From Symbiodinium natans (taxonomy: Eukaryota; Sar; Dinophyceae; Suessiales; Symbiodiniaceae), in contig CAJNDS010002837.1 in NCBI GenBank assembly GCA_905221605.1, positions 90,001-154,000 of the forward strand: a stretch of DNA of 64,000 bases, read 5' to 3'. The position numbers and the translations under genes were made by a program. Under the pieces are notes generated by a model. The model searched no databases and was not told the origin of the DNA. It worked only from the letters and a program-made list of their open reading frames with translations. Positions 36,370 to 48,930 of this stretch are shown piece by piece. Numbering within the stretch: position 1 is the first letter of the stretch; the number at the start of each line of letters is the position of its first letter.

Positions 36370-36562
36370 CCAACCTGATTGACATTACAACGATCACACA
36401 TGCGTTATCATGCTGTGCATCCTGGAGTCTGATTCCACATCCCACTCCCTGCCATCTGAATGTCTGACTGCCAGCACACGTTCCGTTTTGCATGGAAAGC
36501 TGCGGGTCGGCAAGCATGAAATCAAAGTCTGCTCCATCGGCAGATGTGTCACACATATGCAT
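36370..36562 (-). CDS. Putative exon, Cys/Asp-rich
   Basis: The frame reads CDTSADGADFDFMLADPQLS, then MQNGTCAGSQTFRWQGVGCG, and is open to the CA repeat. Even Cys spacing and NGT hint at an extracellular segment. Splice edges are uncertain. Confidence 0.3.
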
Positions 36563-36685
36563 GCGGATCTACTGTGACAGCCTTTCAGCAAGAATCAACC
36601 CCGCATGTCTCCGATTACGGGATTTCTCAACGCTCCAGAAAAGGTGTGCCGGGATTGCTTGCCTCTATAATGTAGATGCCGTGTT

Positions 36686-36883
36686 TCAGCAGGCATGCAC
36701 GTCACCACTATGCTGCGTTTCTAGGTCCAGCTTCCAACTGCCCCTTCGGAGCTTCAGGCCGACGACCATGCTCCACAGCGAACGACCATGTGGCGCGCGC
36801 CCCGCAGTACTTTGCAGACGTCTTCTTTTCTGCTCGTTTTTGTGCATTGCGCAAATCCTAGCACCAGCTTCTTCGGGGGTCAC
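36686..36883 (-). CDS. Putative exon, basic
   Basis: The frame contains VTPEEAGARICAMHKNEQKR, then basic and hydrophobic residues to a stop. The first half looks coding; the plus strand is open here too. Confidence 0.25.
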   Translation of the reverse strand: MTPEEAGARICAMHKNEQKRRRLQSTAGRAPHGRSLWSMVVGLKLRRGSWKLDLETQHSGDVHAC

Positions 36884-37338
36884 TGCCGCACCACATCGAC
36901 CCAGATCTAACTGCGCTAGGTCCCTGGGGAGCCCAGCTGCGCTACATTAACACGGCCATCCGTTTTGAAGGGCCGCTGGAAGGGGCCCTGATAAGCCTGA
37001 AGACATCAGAACTGCACCTGAAGTGCAGACTGACGAGCGCCGGTGGCTAAAAAGTCCGAAACCCCATCTCACGTTTCCAGCCCGACAGGCCTTCGACCAC
37101 ATGTAGCCTCATTTTGATTCATTGCGCAACGGGCCCTAAGATGCCCTATGTATCAAGTATCCTCAGGCAGTTACCCGCTACGTGGCTGGGCTACATGAAA
37201 GCTTCAAGCCGAGCCCTGACAATACACACACACACACGCACAACAATTTCGGGCCAGATCTATATCATTCTATATCCCCAGTCTGCAAGCAACCTGTCCG
37301 CATGCCAGGGCGCAGACCCTCATCATTGACATCCGTAC

Positions 37339-37453
37339 CCTGTCCCGTGATGCCGGCCAAGTGTCATCTTCATGGTCATCCCAGGCAGCTGGGACATATG
37401 CCTGGTGTGCACATTGATGCAGAAACCTTTGGCCCATGGTTGGCTGCCGTTCA
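37339..37453 (-). CDS. Unknown exon
   Basis: The exon reads ERQPTMGQRFLHQCAHQAYV, then PAAWDDHEDDTWPASRDR, 38 codons, with a canonical AGG|GTACGG donor. A second frame (FCINVHTRHMSQLPGM) is also open, so the frame is not settled. Confidence 0.35.
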
Positions 37454-37744
37454 CTGTTGCGCAGACAAGAAGCCAGGGCAAAGTCACCGGACGCTTTGTG
37501 GGTGAACAATCCTTGTCAGGCAGTTCTGTGGCCAAGCGTTCTTTGCTTGGTTCTCTGTTGCTCGGCTACACAGGCATGGCTTCGGCTAAAAATAGGCATG
37601 GGTGCAAGACGTGCTCTGGGAATGAGATGTCGCAGGTCCACAAACATACAAAAACAAACCAAAACCAAAATAAACGAACAAACACAAACGATCGAAAACA
37701 AACAAATTCTTTTACTTCGAACATCCCCACCCTCTCTGGGTAAA

Positions 37745-37975
37745 GATTCTCTGGGGTTGGGCTCCAGGGACACTCTGGTGTTGGGCGCCCAACCCGAGAA
37801 ACACTTTGGGGTTGGACTCCAGGGACACTCTGGGGTTGGGCACTCCTGGAACAATCTGGGGTTTGGCGCTCCAGGGGGCACTTTGGGGTTGGGCACTCCA
37901 GGGACACTCTGGGGTTGGGGACACTCTGTTGGTGGTTGGGCGCCAGCACTCCAGGGACACTCTGGAATTGAGCAG
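37745..37975. repeat. Minisatellite, about 32-nt unit
   Basis: About seven copies of a unit with the core TCCAGGGACACTCTGG followed by GGTTGGGC. Some copies are shortened. It is followed by a 20- to 25-nt GCGAGGAGAAGTAG repeat to about 38035. Confidence 0.9.
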
Positions 37976-38075
37976 TAGACCGGGCGAGGAGAAGTAGAAC
38001 GAGCGAGGAGAAGTAGGCCGGGCGAGGCGAAGAGTTGAGTTTAAAATCGAACAACCCCACACCGAGGGTGGGAAC

Positions 38076-38195
38076 AAACAAACAAACAAACAAACAAAAC
38101 GAGCAAACAAACAAACAAACAAAAAACAAACAAACAAACAAACAAACAAACAAACAAAACAAACAAACAAACAAACAAACAAACAAACAACAGCC
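38076..38195. repeat. (CAAA)n microsatellite
   Basis: About 28 tetranucleotide copies with a few interruptions. Confidence 0.95.
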
Positions 38196-38966
38196 AACAT
38201 GCGACTTTTGTGCTGCGAGTGCAACTGGATGAGGGGTTCGTCGAGGCCAGTTCAGCAGAACAACAAGAACAATGAAATCAGGAAAGAACATCATGCAGCG
38301 GGCAGAAAGCTCGAAAACAAGGGGCAGCCGAAGCCAAAAAACACGCAGTGGCAGACCATCGCAAGCAACTTACCGGCAGCACCACCATCAGCAACAGAAG
38401 CGGAGCGGAAAGGAAGTCCAATGTTGTCTGTTTTGCCTGCGGCAAGCTTTCCGCATTCGTCCTTCCTGTTTATTTCTGAACACGCTCTATGAATTTGCCC
38501 GGGGTCTGTGCCTGTGCTTCTGAAGTCCTCTTCGGTCTACACCCTGGAATGGCCACATGTTCCCACATGTTCCCACTTGCCCTGAAGCCTTCAATCAAAA
38601 AGAAAGCCTTTCTTGCATACAGCTCTTCGTTCAGTGACTTCGAAAGACTCGGGCAGCGGAGCGACAAAACGCAGTCGCATCACATCTCATCACTTCGCAC
38701 AGCACTTTCCAACAAGATCTTAGTCAGGCCGCCAAAGATGCCGGACGCAGCCTTGGAAGTCAGAAACATAGAGTCAAGCTCAGCACCCGGTTCACAAACC
38801 CAAGCATTTCAGAAAGAAAGGTCCACATGCCCTGTTCGCTGCAGCTTCTTGGATAGCCACTACCTCTCTCGTCCCCTGACATGTTATGGTTGTCAACCCT
38901 GTGACGATCCTTGCATTCGTGCTCAAATGCTTATGCTTTCCCTGCAGCTCACACTGAAGTGTCAAC

Positions 38967-39060
38967 CCCTCATCCCAAGCAAGCAATTGAGCTGCTTCCA
39001 AAGTTGCGGACCAGAGATCAACGTTCCCATGGGTCGAAGTGGCATAAGGGCCTGTGCCGG
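38967..39060 (-). CDS. Unknown exon
   Basis: The exon reads GTGPYATSTHGNVDLWSATL, then EAAQLLAWDE, from TTAG to a GG|GTTGAC donor (starts phase 1, ends phase 2). It looks strongly coding; no family was recognised. A G16 run lies nearby at about 39138. Confidence 0.4.
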
Positions 39061-39440
39061 CTAAGCACACCCGGAAAACTGAAAAATGTTGTGAAAGATT
39101 TGTCTCCGAGAATCGAAAGAATCGTGTGGTCCGATTTGGGGGGGGGGGGGGGGGGGAGGCTTGGAGACTGAGGATGCGAGACTCAAGCGTGGACATGCCC
39201 GTGGTCGCCACAGAATATCTGCGCCTCCATCTTTTCCAGTGGTCTCAGTGCGTCATGCCACAAGTGGTTGCAACTCTGTTAACATCTATACGCATCTCCC
39301 CAGTGCGCCACAGAACGCCCGAAAGCTCCAGCCCTTGCACCGGTGTTGCTCGATGTAGCTCTCGGACGGACATGAGAGGACTGCCACAATACAGACACAT
39401 GCAGCCACAGCCGCTGATCGAGCGGCGTCGTACCTGCCAC

Positions 39441-39667
39441 CTTGTCAGGGCCGTAGTTGGCCATATCCAGACCTTGAGCAAACTGAATGTGCCAATGATC
39501 GCCAGTTGACAGACGGCAAACACCAGTCACCGTTGATTTGGGTGGAGCATGATGGAACCAAATGACAGGGTGCCAGAGGAGACAAGATGGACTTACAAGG
39601 AGGACAGCCATCACTGCAAGCAAGTTCCGAAAAAGTGCTCGTCCAGGTACGGCAGCTGGAAGATAAC
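39441..39667 (-). CDS. Putative two-exon segment, unknown
   Basis: The exon 39615-39667 reads VIFQLPYLDEHFFGTCL (AG|G acceptor, CA|GTGATG donor, ends phase 2). A second coding-like segment ends at 39441 with HWHIQFAQGLDMANYGPDK and a GTGGCA donor; its 5' edge is unresolved. An alternative single frame also stays open through here. Confidence 0.35.
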
Positions 39668-40104
39668 CTGCGTCTATTGGAGCATTGACACAAGTATCAA
39701 GCACTTCATAGATGGGCCGCAGCATGAGCACTGTCTGCTGTTCTTACAGTTGACTGTAGTTCGACTGCTGCTGCACACTGCGAGATTCCCAGTGCAGCTC
39801 AGTGCCAACCTGACAGAGATTGGGCAAACTTAGGTCACGGCTTTTGTGCATAAGTTAGTCCAGCGCTCCCTGCTGGGTGCCTACTGCAAAGCAACTCCCG
39901 TCAGCACCACGCGCCGATCTGGACACACAAGAGCTGATTTGCAAAGCGCGTATTAACGTTGAGTATTCTGTGCAATGCTTAGCACCTAAGAAGCTTTCCG
40001 GAAAATTCTCCAGGTTCGGGGACTTCATCTGCCATGAGCGCTCAAGCGACTACGCACGAGTGCAAAAGAGCGTAGGTGCATTAGAGCCATGCTGTGGGTC
40101 TAAA

Positions 40105-40340
40105 TAGGGGTATGTCGAGGTGTCCCGCCCCCCGCTTCTGTTTCATACGTTTGTCGAGCCCGGCTGTGTCATACGTATGTCGCGGGCTTGTCGCGGGCTC
40201 CCAAATTCGCAAGGGGGTGGCAAGGATGGGCTTGTCGCAGCGGTCTGTCGCGCGGAGGCTTGTCGCAAGAAGAATGGCCTTGTTACAAACCCTATGTCGC
40301 AAAAAGGCGCAAGGGCCCTGTTACGTACCCTGGACTTTTG
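40105..40340. repeat. TGTCGC-punctuated region
   Basis: TGTCGC or TGTTAC, often followed by GGGCT or AAGAA, recurs about ten times at 10- to 35-nt intervals, all on the + strand. Confidence 0.6.
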
Positions 40341-40528
40341 ACCCGCAGCCTGTGACATCCTGTGACAGAACACTCACCAGCATGCTAGCGGAGCCCTTAA
40401 GACGCTAAGAGGCTGAACGAAGTGCAGCCATGCAACCGTGTCGACCAGCTGCTCCTTCGACGGGGCAATAAGGGACTCTCAGGTCAGGCCAAAGCCATGG
40501 CGAAGTTCCCATAATTTCCCATACCCAT

Positions 40529-40720
40529 TTAGCAACTGTCCTGACTTTGCGAGAAGGCCAGGAAAGCGCTGGGTGCGAGGCAGTCCTGCGATCGGACATC
40601 TCTCAAGATGTTAACCGGGGGGGCATTATTTGGGTACGGCTGCACGTACTGCACAATGCCAGGCCAACCGACATCCTTCGCCAAGCTGTAGAAGCCGGCG
40701 CACAGGAAGTTCTCAACTTC
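40529..40720 (-). CDS. Unknown terminal exon
   Basis: The frame reads EVENFLCAGFYSLAKDVGWP, then GIVQYVQPYPNNAPPVNILR, and runs to TAA (64 codons including the stop). It follows a TCACCAG acceptor. Possible earlier exits exist at CGATCGCAG. The composition is very protein-like; I cannot place it in a family. Confidence 0.5.
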   Translation of the reverse strand, partial: EVENFLCAGFYSLAKDVGWPGIVQYVQPYPNNAPPVNILRDVRSQDCLAPSAFLAFSQSQDSC

Positions 40721-42071
40721 CTGGTGACAAGAGGAGCCCGACACCCCCAAGTGTGCCATTCCTGGGCCGCCTTAAGCGTCAAACACTTTCCCTTTTGTTG
40801 CATCTCAAAAACTGTGCAAGCACAAGCGTGCTCGCACGTGTTCCCAGAAAGACACCCGATATATAGACTCACCCATGTATAGTTGCGCTCCGGCGGAGAA
40901 CAGACACACACTCGCCAAGAACAGGCATATGGGCCCTTCACCCATGGCAGCCTGTGGTGGTTTGATGAGAGCATCCGGAGCTTGCAAGTGAATGCCCAGC
41001 CTGGTAGCTCCAGCACGCGCTTTGAGGCTTTTGCTGTGTTTCAACAAGATTCAAGCAAAATATCAAGTGTGAAAGCGAGCCTCTGGATGCTGCAGCGCTT
41101 TTCCAACTGCGTCAGAGGCAACATGAAGGTGAACAGGCCGAGGCAGTCCTCCCCAGCAGCTCCAAAATGATTGACACCCCCCTACAGTACCCTACAGCAT
41201 GGCGGATGACACAGCCGTCATCCAGAACTGGTAGCAAGGCGCTATTGCGAGAAGTGTGCTGGCTTGTATCAAGCTTTTTTGTACTTGTGTGCAACTTCCC
41301 AGTAATTGCCGATTCCGCAGTCATGCAGGAGGAGACATTGGATGCTCACCAGAACATTAAGTAGTGACCTCTTTGAGACTCTCATAGAGCCATAGAATAC
41401 TCGATGATTGATTCACACTCTCAGGATAAGCTGGATGTTTAAATAGTTTGGCACCGCAATATCGACTGCTTTCAGTTCTTGAGTTAACACATGCCCGAGA
41501 GGCGAGGATGGGTCCAGGGCCTGGGTGTTAAAGGCTCGACCTCTCTTTCAACAGGCCTGAAACACTATGAAACACTACAATCTGAAACTGGAAGCATCCT
41601 CCAAGCCCATGGCCACAACCACTTCTTCCAGTTGAAAAGCTTCGCTGGCCTCAGTGGCTGTGATGGCTTGAAAGATTCTACGTGCAACTCTACCTCCTCT
41701 CTCCACTTCTGCAAAGCAGCAGGATCCAGCAAGCGGAGCATCCTCACTTGCAAGGCTATCCGGCGGGAACTCAAGTGCCACATTTCAGGTTTGTCCTTCT
41801 TGGCATATCCCTACGGCAGATGCGCCCAGACCTAAGAATAACGAACTCCGAGTAGCATGCGTAGCAGAGCATGATTGAACGAGAGGCTGTTGTGTTCCTG
41901 TACAGCATTTTAACACATATTGTACGTGTAGTAGTGCTAGCCGTACCAGCCATGGCGCGGTGCCGAGATGGTACCCAAGCGCCTCAAGGCATGTGCCCCG
42001 CGAAGGGCAGTGGCCATGTGCAGGAGCGCACCTAGACACGCGATTCGAGGTTCGGGGCTTAGATGGGGCCA

Positions 42072-42289
42072 TCAACGAGGCCCGCTAGGCTCTAGGAAAT
42101 CCTGCAGAACAGTGACAAAGACACTGGACGGAACTACAACAGCATCGCCTGAGACAGCAACATGCAGCAACAGTCCACATTCGCTTTTGAGAACCGATGG
42201 CCGGCAAGGCCGGCTCATTGGCAGGTTGCCTCCCGACAGTTTGGCAAGGGCATCCATCTGCAGGCGGCAGAGATTCTGGAAGATGGTGC
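42072..42289 (-). CDS. Unknown exon
   Basis: A strong pyrimidine tract and GTGCAG precede the frame TIFQNLCRLQMDALAKLSGG..., which continues with VLKSECGLLLHVAVSGDAVV and SSVFVTVLQ. A GA donor at 42102 (CTGCAG|GATTTC) is plausible; otherwise the frame ends at 42072. No family was recognised. Confidence 0.5.
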
Positions 42290-42749
42290 CTGCACGGTGA
42301 AAAGCGAAAGTAGAGGGCGAAGGTGGAGAGTCAAAGTGATGCTGGGCAGATCGAGCGACATGGCACGCCTCTACGTTTTTAGGCTGCCCTGGAGATGCTT
42401 CGGGGATGCCGAACCCCATGTACAAACCTGAGCGGCGCCTTCCCCTGCAAAGGGCATCGTCAACAGGTTGGCAGCCTCAAGGGCGGGTTGGTAGCATACT
42501 GCCAATGCCACATCTTTAGCTGGACTTTAGCGACCACAATGTCCAGCTTCGGTTTCTGCGGCCCCCTTTGTAAAATGTTACGTACGATATGGAATGCCTT
42601 TGTTAGTTTGGACTGTGCGGGCTATTCATATCCAGGCTTCGGTATTGTGTATCAAGAGATGCCCAATGCCACATGAAGAGCAACTTCAAGAATGGCACTA
42701 GTTAACGTTGAACTAATGCACAAGCTCGGTGTAACACCTGCGGTTTGGT

Positions 42750-44950
42750 ACTCAAGCTCCGTTTTTTGGGATGCCCGCCTCACTTAACCCCGTACGGACC
42801 GTAGCAAAAAGACTGACCACAACTCGGGACATACCCTTCGTAAACTCGAAGATATTCAGGATACCACTCCGCAATACTCCGCAACTCGGAGGGTTCGTGC
42901 AAGAGCCCGAAATAGGAAAGACAAAAAAGGGGGCCGGACATATTCGAAACCACGTTATACACAGTGCTTCCAACACTTCCCCACCCCACTTTCTTCCAAA
43001 TTTACGGGCATCGTACATCTCCAGGCTTCGGGTAGCCGTAACCATAGAAATCTTGGGCCAAGTCCTGCCCCATCCTGTGTGAGGCGGCCTGACATGAACC
43101 AGAAGAATGGCCGCCGGTCCGCAAGCAAAGAGACCAAAAGATACTAGAAGCCTGGCCAAGGCTCAAGGAAGGAGCTCCCCTCCAGTCCCTCGCCATGTGC
43201 AGTGCCTGGCAAACGGGCACTCAATCCGGATCGTGCCGGCTACTTGTCGGCGCTACGGCGACTCAACTCGGCAAGCCTGGAACTTCGTGAAAACTGATGC
43301 GGAAATCCGCCGGGGCAACCTTGGACACTGACAGCACTCGGCCTGTGAAAGTGCCAAAGTGAAACAACAAAAAGCACGAGAGATGGGAGGGCAGATCACA
43401 GTGCCCACTGCAAGCCAAATCACTCAGAACAAGCTGTAAATTGTCAATGCAGTCAGGTACCCGAATCTGCCAGAATTAAGAGTTGTTTCCGTTGAGATGA
43501 TATGGCAGCAAAGCGTCAAACTTGGAGAGGCACAGAGGCGGCAGCAGGCTCGGAAGCATGTGCAGATGTAGCTGCTTCAGGTTGGGAAAGACCCGATATA
43601 TCCTCAGTCAAAAACCCGGGCCACAAGGTGTTTGGTCCAGCGCGCTAGCCTCCTAAACCGATGTGAGGTTGATCCAATATATGGCAGCCGTGCTCCTCCC
43701 TAGCGTGCTTCCACGTGGTCATCCCCAGCCGAGAACATTGGCAGCTATGGGCATGGCAACGCTGACCAAATCGATCATCGCACGACTTTTTACAGCCTCA
43801 GACTCCCTAGGCCCTGCAGTAGATTCCCCGACATTTTGCTCACCATTCTCGAGATGAATAGTGGAGACTTGCGCCAGGCCACTCGCAGAAAGCGTTGTCG
43901 GACAGTGCCGCAGCCGGCTCCCCTCAACTGCATGGGGCTCATCTGGCATGAGTCGGTCAGTAGCAACATGTGCGAAGCTGGCAGTCCGAAGCTCGCTCTT
44001 GAGTCTTGAGTTGAGTCTGTCTGATGAGGTACTTCGGTCGGTCGCCAGGGCGCAGCAGAATACTTTGACTCTGGTGACGTTGGGAAGCATCAGCTCCTGT
44101 CCACAAATCCTCAGCACAGTCGCTTCAGAATGGCTTTGCATACAGATATAAATACATGCAAGGCGCTGGTGCAACTTCACCTCGATGTTTGACACCTGCG
44201 CCAAGAAGACACGCCCTCGCAAAAACTCATGCTCACAGCCGCTCTAGACAAGCGACAGGGTGTAAGTGGCGCGTTGCAGGTTCGTGTGTGTGTGTGTGTG
44301 TGCGACACTCGCTCCGAATGACGCAGGGGGCCTCGGAAAGGCATGCTCTTTCAAGGAGCACCCATGGCATACCTCAGATTCTCAAAAAAAAACTCGAAAC
44401 CACTCACTGCCCCTGATCCTCAAGCATCTGTAGACAACATCCTGCTTCATTACAGAACTTGCTGCCACCCGATTATCAGAACGCAAATGTCAGCAATGCA
44501 ATAACATACACAAGGCTGTGCCAACTAGTCCAACTCGGATGTTTTTTCTTACCTAGAACTACGCCAAGCAGCAGCCACGAAGCTTTGTGATGCACGTCTG
44601 CAGGGGCGACTCCAGGAAATCCAATTGTCCAGCGTGGCAGACACACTGAACCTGCAGGGCCCGCAGACATACTGTGGCGAGTTTTCAAGTACTGATCATG
44701 TGGAGACTCTTCCAAGCCGGCACACACACACAAAACACACGGCCAAAGATGAGTTTGTTCGAGAGCGTCTACGCCATTTTTGGCTGAATTTGATGTTCCA
44801 TCAGCTTGATGTATCAAGATGGACTCTGCGATCTGCCGTGTTCAAAGATCATGTCTCTGCTGGTCGGCTGTCGATCCTGATGTTGCTCTCATCATTGCTC
44901 ATCCATGGCTGGTGGCGGTTCTTGTCTGGGGTTGAACGTGAACACCTGCA
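42750..44950. other. No supported gene
   Basis: Long minus frames at 42752-43159 and 43719-44222 are open. The second includes ICGQELMLPNVTRVKVFC and is not absurd, but both strands are open and no clean splice edges were found. Confidence 0.35.
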
Positions 44951-44984
44951 AACCTGTCCCCGTGAGGCTACCCCGCAGCTGGCC

Positions 44985-45545
44985 CCTTGCTGGGCCTGAG
45001 CGGCCCGACAAGGCGAGCATCATCAGGCCCCTTGCTGCGCCTGAGCCGCACAAAGCGAGCATCAGCAGCATCAGCTGGGCCCCTTGCTGCGCCTGAGCTG
45101 CACAAAGCGAGCATCAGCAGCATCAGCTGGCCCCTTGTTGGGCCCGAGAGGCCCGACAAGGCGAGCATCAGCATCAGTTGGGCCCCTTGCTGCGCCTGAG
45201 CCGCACAAAGCATCAGCAGCATCAGCTGGCCCCTTGCTGGGCCCCGACAAGGCGAGCATCATCAGCATCAGTTGGGCCCCTTGCTGCGCCTGAGCCGCAC
45301 AAAGCGAGCATCAGCAGCATCAGCTGGCCCCTTGCTGGGCCTGAGCCGCCCGACAAGGCGAGCATCATCAGCATCAGTTGGACCCCTTGCTGCGCCTGAG
45401 CCGCAGCAAGCGAGCATCAGCAGCATCAGCTGGCCCCTTGCTGGGCCTGAGCTCCCCGACAAGGCGAGCATCATCAGCATCAGTTGGGCCCCTTGCTGCG
45501 CCTGAGCCGCACAAAGCGAGCATCAGCAGCATCAAGCTGGCCCCT
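44985..45545. repeat. Higher-order minisatellite, two alternating ~53-nt units
   Basis: Unit A has TGCTGCGCCTGAGC...CACAAAGCGAGCATCAGCAGC; unit B has TGCTGGGCCTGAGC...CCGACAAGGCGAGCATCATC. They alternate for about ten units, so the true period is about 106 nt. All six frames are largely open, so the open frames are not evidence of coding. Confidence 0.95.
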
Positions 45546-45919
45546 TGCTTCGCAAAGCAAAAAACAATCCACAGTACACAAGCCTAACCCTAAAAAGGCA
45601 AGGACGGAGCTGATGCAGTTTCAACAATAGGGCAACATCACCATTCAACATCAGCAAGAGTGAAGGGAATGCCTTTTTGTGCCAACTTGTGCCAGTCACC
45701 GGGAATGGCACAAGTGAAGAGACGACGCCCCAAGGGTAAAGGTGCAATCCCTGCAACACGAAGTGGGACGGAAGATGCACGGAATGCGGTAGGGCATAGT
45801 ACTTCCCACGAGCGGACGGAGCGCAGGTACATTTGCACAGTCGGGGAGGGGGGCCTTCGTCCCCACCCCTCCTAGGTCCCCTGCGGGCTTCCCAAAGACA
45901 AGGGTGGCCCGACTCTTGT

Positions 45920-45951
45920 ATGCTCTTTCTTTCTTTCGTTCTTTCTTTCGT

Positions 45952-46027
<76 letters not shown>

Positions 46028-46080
46028 TGTTGTTGTTTCTCTCTCTCTCTCTCTCTCTCACTCTCTCACTCTCTCACTCA
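45920..46080. repeat. (TTTC)n then (CT)n microsatellite
   Basis: More than 25 TTTC copies are followed by CT repeats; a compound simple repeat. Confidence 0.97.
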
Positions 46081-46119
46081 CTCAAGAGGCGAAGAAAAAG
46101 AGCCGGAGGGTGGGGGTGG

Positions 46120-46520
46120 CTCGGCATCCTGCCTTCTCGCATTCGTCCCATTTGATCATCGGCGCGAGCCTCACTCCACGTGCTTGCAAAAAGTACTCAG
46201 GCACGCGGAGCATTTCAAAAAAGGCGGCGGCACAGCAACCTCGGTCCAACCTTTGGTCCACATGCTGTCTTTGTTCTGCCAGGAGTCTTGAGCAGCCGCC
46301 GGCAAAGGGGCACTTTCTGCAATGGCGCTTCGCCTTCGATGAAAAAATGATCGTCATCCAGGTCTGAGCAGGGCACTTCAGGCAGTCCCTTGAAATTTAC
46401 TACCATGACCTGCAGGCCAAGAGACGCAGCGGACATCGAAAGTATATAGGCAAGGGCCCACTCACCGGGGCCTCGCGAGAGTGGCCGAGCCCACAGCTCG
46501 ACACCGTCGCGGAAATGCGT
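46120..46520 (-). CDS. Possible alpha-galactosidase-like (GH27) C-terminal region
   Basis: The frame at about 46300-46520 reads DGVELWARPLSRGPGEWALA, then LQVMVVNFKGLPEVPCSDLD and DDDHFFIEGEAPLQKVPLC. The order W-x-R/K-PL-S-x-G...WA-hydrophobic, then a second strand and a GLP turn, recalls the beta-sandwich after the barrel of GH27 enzymes. Downstream, about 46120-46215 reads EMLRVPEYFLQARGVRLAPM, then IKWDECEKAGCR, likely a further exon. No catalytic Asp motifs were found upstream, so the assignment is tentative. A GTGAGT inside the first frame is an alternative donor. Confidence 0.4.
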
Positions 46521-46599
46521 CGAGACTGGAGACGCGTGATGGCACAACATGCCACCTGAAGGCGCTCAAGATCGCCTTGGCCCTTGGCCGGCATTCAGA

Positions 46600-48000
46600 G
46601 AGGAAACCTAACCCAGCTCCCCACTTTTGTTTGACTTGTTTGCCTTAGGCTGGCGAAGCCGACACCATCAAGGACGCGGAGGTCCTGACCCTTTTGCATC
46701 CGGGTCTGCTTGCTGCCGGAAAATACTGACATTGTATGTAGCTTCTGCTCCATCGTGTTACACTGCGGAAGTTGTCCCAGCCGAGCAAACAATCATGAAA
46801 GATATGTGGCGATTCTTCGACAAATCTGGCGCGACGTGGCCCTACGCAGAGGAAAGTTCTCAAACCGCAGTGAACACATGAGAAGTCTTGCCTGAAGCAC
46901 TCTGATGCGGGCTCCTCGGCAGCGGATCGAGATGGATTGCCATGATGCGGATAGATGAGTTTGATTGAGTTTGTGGCTCATTTTTTCAGGCCTCACATGA
47001 CCTCACTGGCGCCACTACCCTCGACTACTTGGCAAGAAGACTCCACAGCCATCTGCCTGGGTGCCGAACCCCTAGGTTGGGCTGCAACGGCTGCAAAACG
47101 GCCACATTCAAGGACACAGAGCCAGAAGAACAAAAGCTTTGGCTGCTCAGGAGCTCTGCACCCGACGCCGCACCACAGCTGCCGTGGCGGCATTCTCTGA
47201 TGGCTGGGGTACTTCCTAGGCCGTACTGACAATCGTGATGGAACCCCCAGCCCCGGCCCCAAATCCCTTTGCCTGAGAGCAGTCTGCCTTGAAGCTAGCT
47301 GCCGAAAGCTCTCAAGTCTCAAGCAGTCCGGGCAGTCGATTGGCAACACGAGCCGATTTCAAAGGACACTATTCATACTTGGCGTTGAGATCAACCTCGT
47401 CATGCGGGTCTGACCACTGATTAGGCTCATTAGTTCGTCGATTGCTCGTGCGGCTGTTTTAGCTACTCTTCTAGTTTCAGGATCTTGCACATGAACCCCT
47501 GGGTCCACCGAAATCTTGCCAAGATTCAAATTTCAAACGAATGCTGACAAAGGTTGACAAGATCGCGCGGATCTGCCGCGAAGCGCAAAACAAGCTGCTG
47601 GAGTCTGCGACCTAAGTGGCACACAGACAACGTCGTACTGCCCAATTGGCTTGGATGGCTCCTGTCACATCATGTCTATCTCGTGCCAGGTGGCCGTCAC
47701 TAGGTCTGGAATAGGCACCTCAAGTGCGGACGGTGGCGCTTGGATCTGCGGCTGGCAGGTGGCAGGCATGTGTGCCGAATCATCACATGTACCAAACCAA
47801 GTGCCAAACCAGTGGTAATGCCAATCGACCCCCAAGAACTTAAGAACCGCTCTTTCAGTGCCATCCAACACTTTCACATCAAAGAGCTCGTCGCTTCAGC
47901 AAGCGTCGCAGATCCGGGGGCGGCACCTGGCGAAATGATGGAGGGTACGGATGGCATTACAAGCTGGGCATCGTCACCCTTCTCCAAACAGGGCAAACGC
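46600..48000. other. Uncertain coding content
   Basis: Fragments such as KVLDGTERAVLKFLG (minus, about 47860) and QKGQDLRVLDGVGFASL (minus, about 46690) look coding but could not be joined. The plus strand is also open at 47740-48018. Confidence 0.3.
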
Positions 48001-48009
48001 AACTTACTT

Positions 48010-48250
48010 GAGACATAGAAAGAATTTTGGAAAGTTAGTTAGTTAGACATAAAAAACACACTTTCGGACAACGGGGGTTTCTGGGAAAAGTTTCTCTCGG
48101 CGAGAAACTATGCGTCAAGACTGTACGGAGAAGGCGAAAGTTAGTTAGACATAGACAACAAGCTTTTGGAAAGCTAGTTTGGACACAGAGAACAAACACT
48201 TGGCAAACTTCGTTGAGGCATAGAAAACAAACTTGCGGACAATGTGGTTT
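48010..48250. repeat. Degenerate repeat of AGTTAGTT/ACAAAC units
   Basis: Four to five diverged copies of about 45 nt combine TTGGAAAGTTAGTT, AGACATAGA and ACAAAC words. They share vocabulary with 48930-49400. Confidence 0.7.
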
Positions 48251-48519
48251 CGAAAATCAGAGAAGTTGACATGTTTTTGAAGAATCCACCCCTTCATGAT
48301 TCGATGATCAGAATCATAGGAGAAGTGGTAGTGGTAGTAGTCGTCGTCGTGGAAGGTCGAAATCTATTATTCGATATTGCGCCCCCCTCCTTTTCTCTGT
48401 TTCGTTCATTACTCGAAAGCAGAGAAGTGGAGAATTATTCCGAATTCCACCCCTCCTCGAATCTGATTTTCGTTCTGTGGTCATGATTCGACAATCAGAT
48501 CAGTAGGAGAAGCGGTAGT

Positions 48520-48870
<351 letters not shown>

Positions 48871-48930
48871 AGTGGCAGGAGGAGGAGTCAACAAACTTGG
48901 GGGAGGGGGTTTGGGGGAGGGGGGGAAGAC

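Noticed and set aside
42752..43159. 135-codon minus frame
   Set aside because: Open on both strands, with no splice edges and no recognisable pattern; kept out of the gene list.
43719..44222. 167-codon minus frame
   Set aside because: Partly coding-like, but the plus strand is equally open and no exon edges could be fixed.
44985..45545. Overlapping Ala/Ser/Pro-rich frames that look like a repetitive protein
   Set aside because: All six frames are open because the repeat lacks stop codons; no frame is favoured.
45696..46155. Lys/Glu and Phe/Leu/Ser repetitive ORFs
   Set aside because: Products of the TTTC and CT microsatellites.
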